64,000 nt of DNA. Source: Acanthopleura granulata. Taxonomy: Eukaryota > Mollusca > Polyplacophora > Chitonida > Chitonidae. Location of the stretch: positions 248,001 to 312,000 of the forward strand of contig JABBOT010000034.1 of the NCBI GenBank assembly GCA_016165875.1. The letters run 5' to 3'. The notes below the pieces were generated by a model. It saw only the letters and a program-made list of their open reading frames with translations, was not told where the DNA came from and made no database searches. Made by a program: the position numbers and the translations under genes. Within the stretch, counting starts at the first letter, position 1, and each line of letters starts with the position of its first letter. Positions 21,813 to 33,059 of this stretch are shown here, piece by piece.

Positions 21813-22704
21813 TTGATTTATTTATTCCATTCTTTGATTCATGTTTTACACAGTACTCAAGAATATTTCACTTAAAAGTAAAAGACAGTTTTTGAATGAG
21901 GTACTGTTCGTTATAAAGATTATAAAATTCTCTCTTGAATGTAAAAATCTGTTTGAAATTGTATGAGTTCGTTGCTGAATTATCTTCGTTTAAAGTGTGG
22001 AGTATTGTACTGTCGACTGGGGATCTGAAGGCGCCCACGCTTTTAGACTTATGAGAGAATGACCAATCAGGAAGCTAGGAGATATTAGCTATTTATTACC
22101 TGTGACGTAGGCCTAAATGATCTCAGTTGTCTGTCATTGTTACATGTAATAACATAGGGATAGCACAATGTTTTAATGTTATATGTTTCAATTATAAAAC
22201 GTACATGTACTTGGACAACAATGTAAAGTTTTTCCAGACCATAGTGTTGTGGACGGAGTAAGTTTTTTGTTCATTTCATGTTATAAACTTACCTATATAC
22301 TTAAGTTTCAAACACAGCCCTAGTAGCTTACTGTAGTCTCAGGTGACAAGAGTTTTACGCGCTTGGAACACTTACGTCACAGCTCAGACAGAATGTCTGC
22401 GTTTCAAGCCATTCGACGGAGCAGGGTCAAACGTTAATTTCCTCTGTCGTAGTGGCTGTTAGAAAAAACATTCACCGAAATAAATATGATATTGCCCAAC
22501 CTATTCGGCAAGCTCATCTTAGAACATGAGCTGTCTTTCACTTGAAACGACGGTGGCCAGCATTATGGTGGGAGGAAACCGTTCAGAACCCACGACCATC
22601 GGCAGGTTGCTGGCAGATCTTCCCAAGTACGGCCGAACGGGAAGCCAGCACAAGGGCCGCATGGGGGTCTAAGGGTCATTGCACTGCGCTGGCGAGCTAA
22701 GCTC
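21813..22704 (-). repeat. tRNA-derived SINE split by a MITE
   Basis: The SINE tail part is 21813-21874 (ends ATATTTCACTTA) and the rest is 22544-22704 (ACGACGGTGGCCAGCATTAT onward). The intact sequence TTCACTTATACGACGGCGGC in other copies shows the break is at the TA, where MITE copy B sits. Confidence 0.85.
21875..22543. mobile_element. MITE family 1, copy B (about 669 bp), nested in a SINE
   Basis: The reverse complement matches copy A at 12228-12835 along most of its length, including TTATTACATGT, CTAAAAGCGTGGG and ATACTCCACACTT. The ends are AAAGTAAAAGACAG and CTGTCTTTCACTT. There is no coding frame. The insertion point is inside a SINE, giving relative age: the SINE came first. Confidence 0.85.
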
Positions 22705-23175
22705 GATTAAGATTTGAGAGCATTTTTTACTGATAAGGCATATAAATTGATGGTTAAGTGTATGATGGATCCCTACAGTATATACAACTCTAAAAACAGC
22801 AGTACACAGTTTGTGTAATTTGTATAATGCGCCATTAATGACGTGAGTATTAGTGTTGACTAGGTGTGTTGTGAGGACTAGAAGTAAACTTTAATGAAGC
22901 TGTTAAGTAAAATTACTACATTAATTTTTCGGAGGAAAATATCGTACACGTTACAATAAACTAATGTAATTTGAAGTCCAGAAACATGATAACAAAAGTT
23001 ATGCGCTTTATTTGTGTGCTGTTGCTATTATTTCTGAGTGATTTGTGCTTAATTCAAGGGTGGTAAGAGCTCAAGCCGAAGAATCCAAGATACATTAACA
23101 GTAGCCTCCCTTTGCCAGTGGCGTTCTGGCTGGTAGGCGCGGTATCAAATATTTGAGTTTCTGAAATGAAAACTC

Positions 23176-23309
23176 TTCCATTCTCCTTAATTCTCCTTAT
23201 CGTATGTCTAGTCTAAATGAACCTTTTATGAAATTTTTCTTAGACGCCCATGTTACAGTACATGAAACAAGAAATAGTTGAGTAACATTTTTGACAGGTC
23301 ACATGGCAC
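23176..23309. mobile_element. Half-copy of MITE family 2
   Basis: The reverse complement matches 63014-63152: TTCTCCTTATCGTATGTCTA, TTTTTCTTAGACGCCCATG and CATTTTTGACAGGTCACATG. The other inverted end is not present. Confidence 0.65.
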
Positions 23310-23334
23310 AGGTGGGTTCGAAACTCCCATATGG

Positions 23335-23520
23335 TATTCTGCTCTGTCCTATTCCGTTCTGTTACCTTCAGTTCCATTCTGTTCAGCTCAATTCAGCTCA
23401 GTTTGTTCATTTCACTTCAGCTGTGTTATAGGTTAAGATAGGTTAGGTTAGGTTATGTTCTGTTGTTCTCTTATGTTCTGTTCTAGTCTAGTCTGTTCTG
23501 TTGTAGTCTAGTGTAGTCCA
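23335..23520. repeat. Low-complexity pentamer tract (TTCTG, GGTTA and TAGTC-like)
   Basis: Successive blocks of related five-base units: TTCTGTTACCTTCAG, GATAGGTTAGGTTAGGTTAT, and GTCTAGTCTGTTCTG. It ends next to a SINE tail. Confidence 0.75.
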
Positions 23521-23595
23521 CCCGTGAAATTGACCGCCGTCGTATAAACGAAAAACCCTCGAGTGTGGCGTTAAACAATATCCAGATGAATAGAA
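23519..23595 (+). repeat. SINE tail fragment
   Basis: CACCCGTGAAATTGACCGCC, GTCGTATAAACG, then GTGTGGCGTTAAACAATAT, a SINE 3' end. Confidence 0.65.
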
Positions 23596-23599
23596 AGAA

Positions 23600-24905
23600 G
23601 CATTTTTTTGATCCATGCGTCGACTTGTGACTATCTTCTTGAATTTCGCTTGTTATGTACCGGCTCAACTTGAAACCAATCACCCATTTCGTCACTCAGA
23701 TGACTGTCAGACGCACCCGGTTTTAAGATCATTGTATATACGACAGCTCCATAAAGGGTAGACTTCGCTCGTGCTTTTGAGGATCAAGTGTAAAACTATC
23801 GTGAGCCTTATAACATAGCAATGACCAACGAAATGAGCATAAAAAGCAGACCAGACTATCAGAGGTGTTATATTTATGGCGCGTGATTTTCTGAATTTGA
23901 TACAATGGTTATCAAAGTGAAGATAAAACTGTCCAACATTTCGGTGAATTGCGTTAAATCCTGCAGGCAGTTTTATCGAGCCGGCATCTCGTCCATTTTA
24001 CACTCCCTTTTGTCAGCTGTTTTTTCAGCCTCCTGCTGGTACGTTGGGGTCTCGAAAAGAAGAAAAAAACGCTTCTCAGAATAGTCTTTCATTTAGAATT
24101 TTATTAATACGAATGGCTACATAAATATCTTTGACAAAGGTTATCTCGAATGACCATTTCTCAGCGGGCCGCCTCTAGGGGGCTCTATCATCAGTCGCTG
24201 CCGAATTACCTATCTAATTCCCGTGGAGTCTCAGGCTAGGGCAACCAGGATAACCCCCGTGGAGATTTTAATGAAAAAGGGAAAGGGATACGTGAAAACG
24301 TCTATCCATGGTGGGAAGCGAATAGATGAAAGTATATACCAAAGTTGTTCTGTTCTGTGTTGCACGCCTTTGCAAAGTGAAGGCAAAATGAAACCTACAA
24401 CTGAATAATACAGCGAAATATGATGTGTGTTATATGAGACAATGAAAATATACATACAACTGCTCTCAGGAAACAGATAAATATGACCTGGATACGAAGT
24501 CAGCCTTTATCAAATTTACTTTGTGCCCATCATGCAAACAAAATGCAGGTGCACCTAATTTTCAGTGTCCTCCTTTTGAGACACCCATTTCATTTTTTTG
24601 GCATTGTAAATTGTGCAATGTGACGGAATTTCATTCACACTCTACTTACGTAACATAAGTTTGGTCAGTCCTTTGCAAAATTATATGTAACTTATTAAAT
24701 CATGAAATTTTGCACGGAGATAATTCTTAAGGGGTTCAGTCTGTGAAAATTGCTCCATAGCTCCATGTGAAGACATATTCCTTACAGAAATCCAGTTATG
24801 TTCACATGCTTCAGTAGCTATTTCGTCTCCACTGAAATTGTACATTGATTATCTGCGCTTGTTGTTTAATGCTCTGATTCAGATGTTGTAGAGTGTGGCG
24901 GGCGA
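23600..24905. other. No feature seen
   Basis: AT-rich sequence with scattered short frames in all directions and no splice-flanked exon I would support. Confidence 0.4.
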
Positions 24906-24910
24906 ATCGC

Positions 24911-25014
24911 GGGGCCTCCGTGGCCGAGCGCAGAGCAATAGTGCCCAGCATGATGGTATAAACGAAAGGTTCTTGAGCACAGCGTGAAGTACCAAATAAA
25001 CAAATAAATAAACA
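24911..25014 (+). repeat. Internally deleted SINE
   Basis: The head (GGGGCCTCCGTGGCCGAGCG) is joined almost directly to the 3' end (CCCAGCATGATGGTATAAAC) with an AAATAAACA tail. About 150 bp of body are missing. Confidence 0.85.
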
Positions 25015-25050
25015 AAACACGTATCTTAGATTTCACTTCAAGCATTTGAG

Positions 25051-25300
25051 GGGGTTTCCGTGGCAAAGATGGTTAGCCTGCTAGCGGAGCACAATAGATT
25101 TCAAGTCCAGCTCATTTTGCCTTGCACTCAGGTAGTACATGTACGCGTGAAGGTCTGCCAGCGACTTTCGGATGGTTATTGGTTTTTCTCCCGGGCTCTG
25201 CCCGGCTTCCCCTCATTAAGCTGGCCGCCGTCGTCTGAGTGAAACATTCTTGCGTACGGCTTAAAACACCAAAACAAATAAATATATAAATAAATAAATG
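25051..25300 (+). repeat. tRNA-derived SINE, near full length
   Basis: The head GGGGTTTCCGTGGCAAAGAT, B box TTTCAAGTCC, body and long AAATA tail are present. It lies 36 bp after the deleted copy, in the same orientation. Confidence 0.88.
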
Positions 25301-25304
25301 AAAC

Positions 25305-27060
25305 ACGCATCTAAAAGCTTAGTTGCCTCTTCAACCATTTGGACAGCAGGAGGAGAGTTTTTCTGTCATTTGTAGACATATCTGTTTATTCCATCATATA
25401 AAAATATAGCTCGTCGTAGGTCCGCTGTACTACCCGGATGGAGCTAACAAGTGCCGTCATCGTGCTTTGGTTCAGGTTTTGGATGAATGCATCCACTTAA
25501 TGGTGGTTTGATCTCAATCATAGATAAACCCTGCTTATCTTTCCACCAACAAGGGCGACAACTGGCACTCGAGGTTCCTCACGCAAGAGTGATTTTAATG
25601 AAGGCGGGAGACAACGCAATCAAAATGGCGGATTGAAAGTTAAAATTCCCAGACGCCATATGGGATTTATGCGTTTCCCTAGTGATTGTCAAATGACCGT
25701 GAGGAACAAACCGGCGTGGAATTCACTCAACCAAGTTCCAACAAAACTTTCAGTCAGCATTTCAGTCGATTTTCCTGCTGTTTTTCTTTTTTTTTATTAT
25801 TTTTTTCGAAGGCGGGGGAAGGGGATGGGGCGGTGGAACGTTCAAATTGAGTTCAAAAGTTCGGTGATGTCCTAAGATGACCCGGGGCTATAAACGTTGA
25901 CAGTTCTGTCCAGGGTCTCATTTTGTCAAGTTGTGAGCATAGATTATATCAGAGGAAGAAAAGACTTGGCAATAGACCAGCTTAGAATGGCAAAGCCTAT
26001 ATCTTAATTTATTGCTCTCAGCGTGATGTATATTTCCATACGTCATTGGCCGTGAATAAACTCCGGCTGTGGAAGACCTATTATATGCTCCTATCCACCC
26101 TTGAGGATTGTTATGTTCCCCGGGCAGTGTAGCCTCCAACAATAGCCTTATCTACGGAGCATCAAACCACAGATCTAATCTACCCCTTAGGTATAGGCCT
26201 ACTAGAGGATCCCTTACAGCGCAAGTATAACATGACATTCTTCGTCACGTAAGGTGACTTCTATAGTCGTGTAGAGTGGAGCCAAAAAAGCAAGGAAACA
26301 ACCTTTCCTGACTAAAGAATAAATAGAAAAGGTTTCGGCCTTGTTTTTGTCATGACGAACGATCGATTTTATCACAAGACAAACGGCAAGCTGCTTAGAT
26401 CAGATGACGATCTTACACAACCCTGATGTCTATGCATCTATTTACAATATACATTCTCACAAATAAAGGGTGATGATCATTCAATGATCAGGAAAAAAGA
26501 AAACGATATTTTACACTTTAACATTTTCTCTGTTTCTTTAGTGGTAGGCGGCATGAGGGTGCTATAGCATTTTTATCGGTGCGTAAGCGCACGTAATTAG
26601 TACCATCACACAATTCCCTATATAAACGAAACGGTCTAAAAATTCTTAGATGTAAATATTTGCAATCCTGCTTTGATAATCTACAGATGGCGTATAAGGC
26701 ATATAAGTACATACAGTTATTGGAATCAGCCATTGCACATTACTAAAAACTTGTTAAGCGATATATTTTCTTGAACGTTAATATGTTGGACACCTAGCGC
26801 AGTGCCATTAAATGAGGTACTTTGTGTTACAATGGTGTGCTACAAGGTGGTGTGCTATATCTCCGATTATTAATTCTCCCTTGTTACATTATCTATATTT
26901 ACAAGAACACTTTCCTTTGGAAAATTTGTTGTTTTGACCAAGAAATGTTGACGCTTGTAGAAAGAAGCTATCAACATTGTGAGACTTTCGTTTTATTTTA
27001 TCTCTTTGCTCATACATCAACGTAGTTAAAAGATGAGCAACACATCAACATGATAATGAG
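25305..27060. other. No confident feature
   Basis: The stretch includes AAAATGGCGGATTG near 25624, a YY1-like sequence, and a G-rich run near 25810, but no exon I can support. Confidence 0.35.
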
Positions 27061-28115
27061 CAAAGACCTGGTTGATGGTCCCCTGGTGACGACGCCATAT
27101 TGGCTGTTTATGAGCGAGCACGGACAGGCGTTGCGTGTCAGCACATCTTCCAGACACTGTACCATGACTGAGAACAACACTTGGGAGCAGAGGTCAAATC
27201 GGGCCAAAGACATCCAGTAACCAATAAGTATACAGCGAGCACAGAGAAACTCCAACGGGCTGATCGAGTTACCTGAGATTGAATTAAACGCTGCTCAAGT
27301 CGTACCGGTTTTCTTTTCTCTTTGCCCGGTGCAAATTTCCTTTCCTTCGGCTCGCCGGGCTACCTCCTGTGCGTGCGGTGTCACGGCAAGCTGAAAGGAA
27401 CAGAGCTTTAATTTCAGATAAATTTTAAGTCAATCCCCCTGGCCTTTGTCAACCATTGAGGCCGACTGCCTTACTTGTTATTCAGCTCATGGTTTTCCCA
27501 GCTTTATCTACATTACCTATCGTCGGATGATTGTTTTGCTAGCGCTACCCGAGAAACGCTTATGTATAATTGTGGGGCAATACTTTGACTTTCCTCTTTT
27601 CTTCCTAGTCGTGAACATTTTGTTATGTGGAACTTATAGCCTTGTTTACTGGTGGGGCTAATGTTCACTTAATACACAACACCGCAGTCATACAAGTTCA
27701 CAGTTGTATGTTGAAAATCTACATAAAGGTTTATATCTGAAATCATAAAAAAGGTGTGCTATCTTGGAGATCTCTAATATTTGAAAATATACTGCCTTAA
27801 GATCTGCAGTCCGTTAAATTAATAATAAATAATAATTTGGGAAACGACGTTATAACAACAAAGGGGCGATTGTTGCTGTAGGGTACAGTAGCCTCTCCTC
27901 TGCTAATGTGAACATGCTGTGATATACAGAACACAAAAGCAAGTAAACAACACAAGGTTATGTTTTGGAATTATGATTTTCGGCGGGTTGTGTGTCAAAT
28001 ATTGCAAGAATATTTTACATTCTATACCAACGGTGCTATCTAAACACGTTTACTGCCATGTTAAAAATTAGCAATCAGCCTCACCCTACTGCAAGTCGGT
28101 GACGTGATATTGCAC

Positions 28116-28229
28116 CTGAATGTCACCCTTTAGTGGTAAACAAAATAACCCGACATCCTGGTTCACCGACCACGTATTTCGTTCCAGGGAATCTGCGCCA
28201 TAAATAAACTCTCCGAAATAAGAAGACAT
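28116..28229 (-). CDS. Candidate exon, function unknown
   Basis: An open frame of 38 codons from ATG at 28229 (MSSYFGEFIYGADSLERNTW..) to CAG followed by GTGCAA. The composition looks protein-like and GACATGT is an acceptable start context. Possible following exons with compatible phases are 27390-27306 and 27167-27068. No family is recognised and no acceptor is seen upstream, so it would have to be a first exon. Confidence 0.2.
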
Positions 28230-28639
28230 GTCGTCGGGACAGAGCCGAAAAACATTAAAAGCGACCAAGCCAAAGAATCAAGCAAGCTTACAAAAACCGA
28301 TATACTAATACAGGTATTTCGAAATAGTATTAGCCACATTTATTGCTGTGCATAAGTTTTTGATTAATGAAACGATAAGGTGATATGACTGCATGTACTT
28401 ATTTTATTATTCGTTGTTACTTAAGGCAGTTTTGAAGACATTTTCACTTATATGAGAACAAGTGCTCTTCAACAAGGGTTAGACTGAGCATTGCGCGGCT
28501 GCACGAGGGTACCGTTTCTGCTTTTACCTTCATTGCGATCGCCTGCGCTTTATTTCTTTGGTTTATCTGATTCTTGTCCCAAAGTCATAGTCAAGACTTT
28601 TTCGCTTAGCAGATGACATTCAGTTTCATAGGTGCAGGA

Positions 28640-28830
28640 CCTAGGCGTCAAAAACGACATTCGTTCACCAGTGGTCAAAAATATTTGCGTTCCGGGTGAA
28701 CAATCGCAAGATCATTTTCCAGAAACGACAGATAATACAAACCACCAAAGAACTAAGAAATTGTATAAAATATCAAAATTAGGACGGATTCATGCAAACA
28801 GAAACAGTCAACAGTTTTCGATAATGACGG
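28640..28830 (+). repeat. Dispersed repeat, copy 1
   Basis: Shares CCTAGGCGTC, GCGTTCCGGGT, AAACGACA and ACCACCAAAGAA in the same order and spacing with 31737-31905. It is of unknown type. Confidence 0.6.
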
Positions 28831-29350
28831 AAAGGCGTAATGAATGTTATAGGTGGATGACTGATTTTCGTTTCGTTTATTGTTTCATTTTTCTCTCTTT
28901 TTCTTATGGTTCATGTTACAAGTTTTTTTCTCTGTGTGTGTGCATGTGTGCGTGAGTTTTGCCAGTGGCGGGAGGGGCATGGTGCGTTTTCATCATTATC
29001 AGTTTTATGTGCGAGTGCTGACTTTACACATCAGTCCAGTAAGCGATTTACACACAAATAAGCCAATTATGTCGGTGAATAAAACCACAGACCGTTCTCT
29101 ATTATTGATGACCAATCACCAGCTACGTTCTAAAGCCTCTAGGGTGTCTTTAACGGAATCCGGAAAGGTCATTTCAATAAAGAGCTACTTACAGCTTTCA
29201 ATAAGACCACTCAGTGATTTATACTCCAGCCCTAGGCGAGCTGCCCGACTGACGGTTTGACCACACAGCGGGTAGCACCCTATGGAGCCCCGAGGCGAGG
29301 CGACGCGGTAGATTCGTTGCAAATAGCACCGTGGCTTTGTACTCAGATAC

Positions 29351-29375
29351 CTGAAAGGTGATCGTCTACCGCCAT
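29351..29375 (-). CDS. Possible short first coding exon
   Basis: CACAATGGCGGT is an excellent start context overlapping a YY1-like site in a GC-rich stretch. Eight codons (MAVDDHLS) lead to CAG followed by GTATCT. No following exon could be assigned. Confidence 0.15.
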
Positions 29376-30026
29376 TGTGGACACCTCGAGCCCGGGGTCT
29401 CACGCGCCGCTGACTCCAGTCGGTGGGCTGCGGGAGATTTCAGCGATGATAACAACACAACGGCATCTCCAGGCCTCAATACGGCACGCAATTTTCTCAT
29501 CAGGGATTGATTCCAGCGTTCCTCAGTCGGCTTCAACTTAGCTCTATTATCTGCATGGGCTCCAAATTTGTTTACGCCACTGGAGAACAGTCTCCCTGGG
29601 CTGTGCCTCTTTTTTCATGTTCTGTCAGTGATGTTGGACCGCAACCGTTGACTGTGTCCTTGAGACACCAGAATCTCTCTGTGAACATCTAATATTCCGA
29701 AAGGGCAACATGTTAAATGAAACGACAGACTCAATTTTCCTTTGTTGTTATAAAACAAACTGTCAGTAGCGCCTTACTTTTGAAGTCATGTTCGAATTTA
29801 GCTTCTCACCAGTCGCTTGCAGATAAGCGGACGAATTTTGTAGATCGTTCCTCTACTCCAGTACGGACTCGATTGCATACCAGAAAGGCAGGCTTCATTT
29901 TGAAAATGGTTCAGTAACAATGTTCTCGTTCTTAGGGATTGCATTTGCTTCACTTTACTGCCGAATATTAGCCCTGGGTTTTGAACCAACGAATCCGGAT
30001 TCAAAATGTACAAATTACACTTAGCC

Positions 30027-30135
30027 TTTTATTTATTTGATTAGTGTTTTACGCCGTACCGTAAGAATATTTCACTTATACGAAGGAGGCCAGAATTATG
30101 GAGGAGGAAACCGGACCGAGACCGGGGGAGCTAGC
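30027..30135 (-). repeat. SINE 3' part
   Basis: TTTTATTTATTTGATTAGTG, TTTTACGCCGTACC, then CACTTATACGAAGGAGGCCA. The head is missing. Confidence 0.85.
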
Positions 30136-30592
30136 CATTTATATCAGAGAAGCTATAGTTTGATCTGTTAACATTCCTTCCCCTAGCTGATGTTATACTC
30201 CATAATATTCGTCCTCGAGACATAACGGACATTACAAAATTCAACTATAAAGTCAATAGCGTCAGCAGTTAATGGTGGCAATGATTAAACACCAAGCCCT
30301 GGTTGGAGCATGCGCGATGGGACTGGCCTGAGTCACCGGAAACATTCGACAAACGCGGTCATTACAGCGTCGCGACAAGTTAATAGGTGAAGTCCCCACG
30401 AATGTAGGATTCAGCGTTTGTCAAATGGTGCGATAGCATGAGCTTTGATTGAATTCTTGCTTTACTGTAGTAACCCTTTTTTCTTATGGAACACAATGCC
30501 GTTTCTCCAGTTCGTTACGACGCTTGCAGCTATAATAGATGCCCTGGTATCTTGTGCCAAATACACAGCGATAAGCATGGCTCTTTACAGAT

Positions 30593-30725
30593 TTGATTAT
30601 TTATTTTTTTGCTCGGAGTTTACGTCGTACTCAAGAATATTTCACTTACACGACCGCGACCAGCATTAAGGTGAGAGGAAACCTGACGAAGCCCAGATGA
30701 AGCCCACGGCCATACGCAAGTTCCT
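30593..30725 (-). repeat. SINE 3' part
   Basis: TTTACGTCGTACTCAAGAAT, ACACGACCGCGACCAGCATT, ending near the CCATACGCAAGTT block. Confidence 0.82.
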
Positions 30726-31454
30726 TTCTATATAGACCATATGGCGGTGTTTCTGACACAAGAAACTGAACATACAGTCTTTATATCGCAAAGTGAAAAG
30801 CTTGCGTAATCTTCGTTGTTTAGCTGGATACACTTTTGGCCAACATATGCCATAGCTGCCACTGGTAAATGCAGGTCTGTCAGCTATTGTAGGACTAAAC
30901 TCGGAGGGATTCCAGGCATATTGGTCGGATGGGCTTCTGCTATAACATGGCTTAGCCTCATTTTTTTTAAATTTGACGCATACGCGGTAGTCAATTTTAA
31001 CGGCTTTTCTGAGTCATCGGAAGCACCAAAATTCTCGGTGGACCACACTGTCCCCTGCGTAGATGTCCTCCAGCCCGTCCGATATGGCAGGTGTTGTTTA
31101 TGTAGAATGTATATGTACAGATAAGTCCTTAGATTCATACTGCCTTGTTCGTATCACCAGAGGTGCTGGTCTTGTTGGTGATATCATATGACTCTGGACA
31201 TTTGTCTTGAGAGTCTCTGCTAATTTTAACTACACATCTTACTCTCTGGATAGACTTTTGTAAAGGGTTGCTTGCAAGGGTTGGCGTATGTAATTTCAAC
31301 ACTAGTTTGAGCATGTTTGACCTAAGTAAATAACAGATAACGATGTACTAATGAAAGAATTAAAATGCTAACTAAAGGACTGACACTGACAAGTCAAGTA
31401 TGTGTGCAATTGTAATTGTATGAATAATATAAAAAAAGTAAGTGAGCAATTTCC

Positions 31455-31580
31455 GTTGATTGTTTGACTGTTGGCCATATGACGATGTCTTCCCCATCCA
31501 GTCACATCATACTGACACCGGACCGACCAGTTCTTGTTCCAGTCCTCTTATGCCGAGGGCCAAGCAAAGTAGGACCAGCA
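31455..31580 (+). repeat. Fragment of the third dispersed repeat family
   Basis: CATACTGACACCGGACCGAC, then TTATGCCGAGGGCCAAGCAA. Related to the fragment at 17.2-17.5 kb. Confidence 0.45.
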
Positions 31581-31587
31581 CTACCGA

Positions 31588-31716
31588 TGTTAATTAATTA
31601 ATTTATTTATTAATTTAAATACATCCCGCAGAGAGAGCTAGAAATCCACGACCATCCGCAGGTTTTTGGCAGACCTTCCCCCGTACGGCCGGAGAGTACC
31701 GATGCTAAAATCAAGC
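31588..31716 (-). repeat. SINE fragment
   Basis: An AT tail followed by CCACGACCATCCGCAGGTTT, then GGCAGACCTTCCCCCGTACG and CCGGAGAG. The tail-adjacent section is deleted. Confidence 0.75.
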
Positions 31717-31736
31717 GTGACTCCATTCGGGAGTGA

Positions 31737-31905
31737 ACCTAGCCGTCCAATTCCACATTCGTATACCAGCCGTCAACCAAATGGGCGTTCCGGGTCACAA
31801 TAATTGCAATACCAGTTTCTAAAAACGACAAATAACAAAAACCACCAAAGAAATGAGAAAATATATAAAATAAAATTATGACAGTTTTCAATGATGACAG
31901 TGTTC
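31737..31905 (+). repeat. Dispersed repeat, copy 2
   Basis: The partner of 28640-28830. CCTAGCCGTCC, GCGTTCCGGGT, AAAACGACAAATAAC and ACCACCAAAGAA are shared. Confidence 0.6.
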
Positions 31906-32374
31906 TAGGGGATGAATAAAATCAGTTTCCAAATCGTGTACCATTTTAGTATATATGGTGCCGATAATGTAATATGAACCTTTTATGTTACAGTTTATTA
32001 GGCAGACGCTCTATGTATACACTATGTGCCAGCGCAACAAGTCCATGGTGATAAAATAGACGACGACGGGAACTCGGATAGTTGTGACATCGGGTCCCGG
32101 CAGATAACTGTAGGTGACACATGCGCAATTCGAACAATCGGGCTCAATATTTCCTCTGAATGGAAAAGTGAGGTAGTATTGATTGGATAATACTCCAACA
32201 CAGACTTTATAAGTTGTTGATACTCTATAAAATGTTTACACTGTTGTTTTACACCTGGTTAAAATATATCGGAATTCAGTCTAGCTCCATGCAGATAGAA
32301 CAGAAAACTTTTGCATAGGCTTATTACATACTTCCCTAGGGGTTAATAACTTGACAAAACGCTATTACGTCACT

Positions 32375-32830
32375 TCAATCTCCAAAAGAGCAGAAAATGA
32401 TGGTCATGCTTGGTTTATTTTTTGACATCTTGAAGACAAAATTCCATGTTGCATATGCTAGTATGGCCAAACACCGCGCGAAACTTTGGGGATATATGTT
32501 TTGTTGAGTGAAGTTGAAAAATGTGCCACACATGTAGTCAGGGAAAATCAATGCGCTTGTGTATCCTTCAACCTGCAATCACGGTCGACGGAAGTCAGAA
32601 ACATTGAAGCACCTGCGCACTGATGGAGCAGAGGCAGTTTGATTGACTATTTAGCTCGGGAAAATGAGGAAAAGTCGATAGCATACCGACCCGGCACGGT
32701 GCGGAATATGGGATAAGTCTTCCACTTCTGTTCCGGGGAGAATCACGGGCTGCGAGTACATGGAAAATCTGATAGTGCTGTCAAATGAGTTGAGAGCAGA
32801 CTCGAGAGTGCAGCTTCCCCCTTTCGCCAT
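32375..32830 (-). CDS. Candidate two-exon gene, unknown product (about 113 aa)
   Basis: Exon 1, 32830-32687, starts ATGGCGAAAGG in context CACGATGG and runs 48 codons (MAKGGSCTLESALNSFDSTI..) to TCG followed by GTATGC. A possible exon 2, 32572-32375, follows an acceptor GTGATTGCAG in the same phase and reads VEGYTSALIFPDYMCGTFFN.. to a stop. The intron would be 114 bp. Exon 2 is rather hydrophobic and could be chance. I recognise neither part. Support comes from the promoter-like elements just upstream (CCAAT, CRE) and from matching splice phases. Alternatively exon 1 joins exons further away that I cannot see. Confidence 0.35.
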
Positions 32831-32867
32831 CGTGATGAATTTACAAGGGCCGTATGAGTGTCGAGGG

Positions 32868-32955
32868 AATAGAGCCAATCACAAAGTCCGTACCGCACGC
32901 GGTCTCGTGCGGCCCAGACGGGATTTGAGGGGTGACGTCACAGTGGCGCCATTTT
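32868..32955. promoter_or_regulatory. Promoter-like cluster: CCAAT box, CRE and YY1-like site
   Basis: AGCCAATCAC near 32874 is a CCAAT box. TGACGTCA near 32934 is a full CRE palindrome. GCGCCATTTTAG follows. The stretch to 33050 is rich in CpG. On the minus strand the CCAAT box lies about 45 bp and the CRE about 100 bp before the ATG at 32830. A plus-strand start is also possible (ATGCTCCAGGGATTCCGCGC at about 33001, then CAA|GTAATA), so it may be bidirectional. Confidence 0.5.
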
Positions 32956-33059
32956 AGTTTCCGATAACGGAGCTTGGCCTCTTCGGCGGATGGGGGAACG
33001 ATGCTCCAGGGATTCCGCGCGAGACTGCAAGTCGCCGGCATTCCCCGCAAGTAATAATT

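Noticed and set aside
23425..23460. Interstitial telomere repeat
   Set aside because: Only about three GGTTA units inside a longer tract of shifting pentamers.
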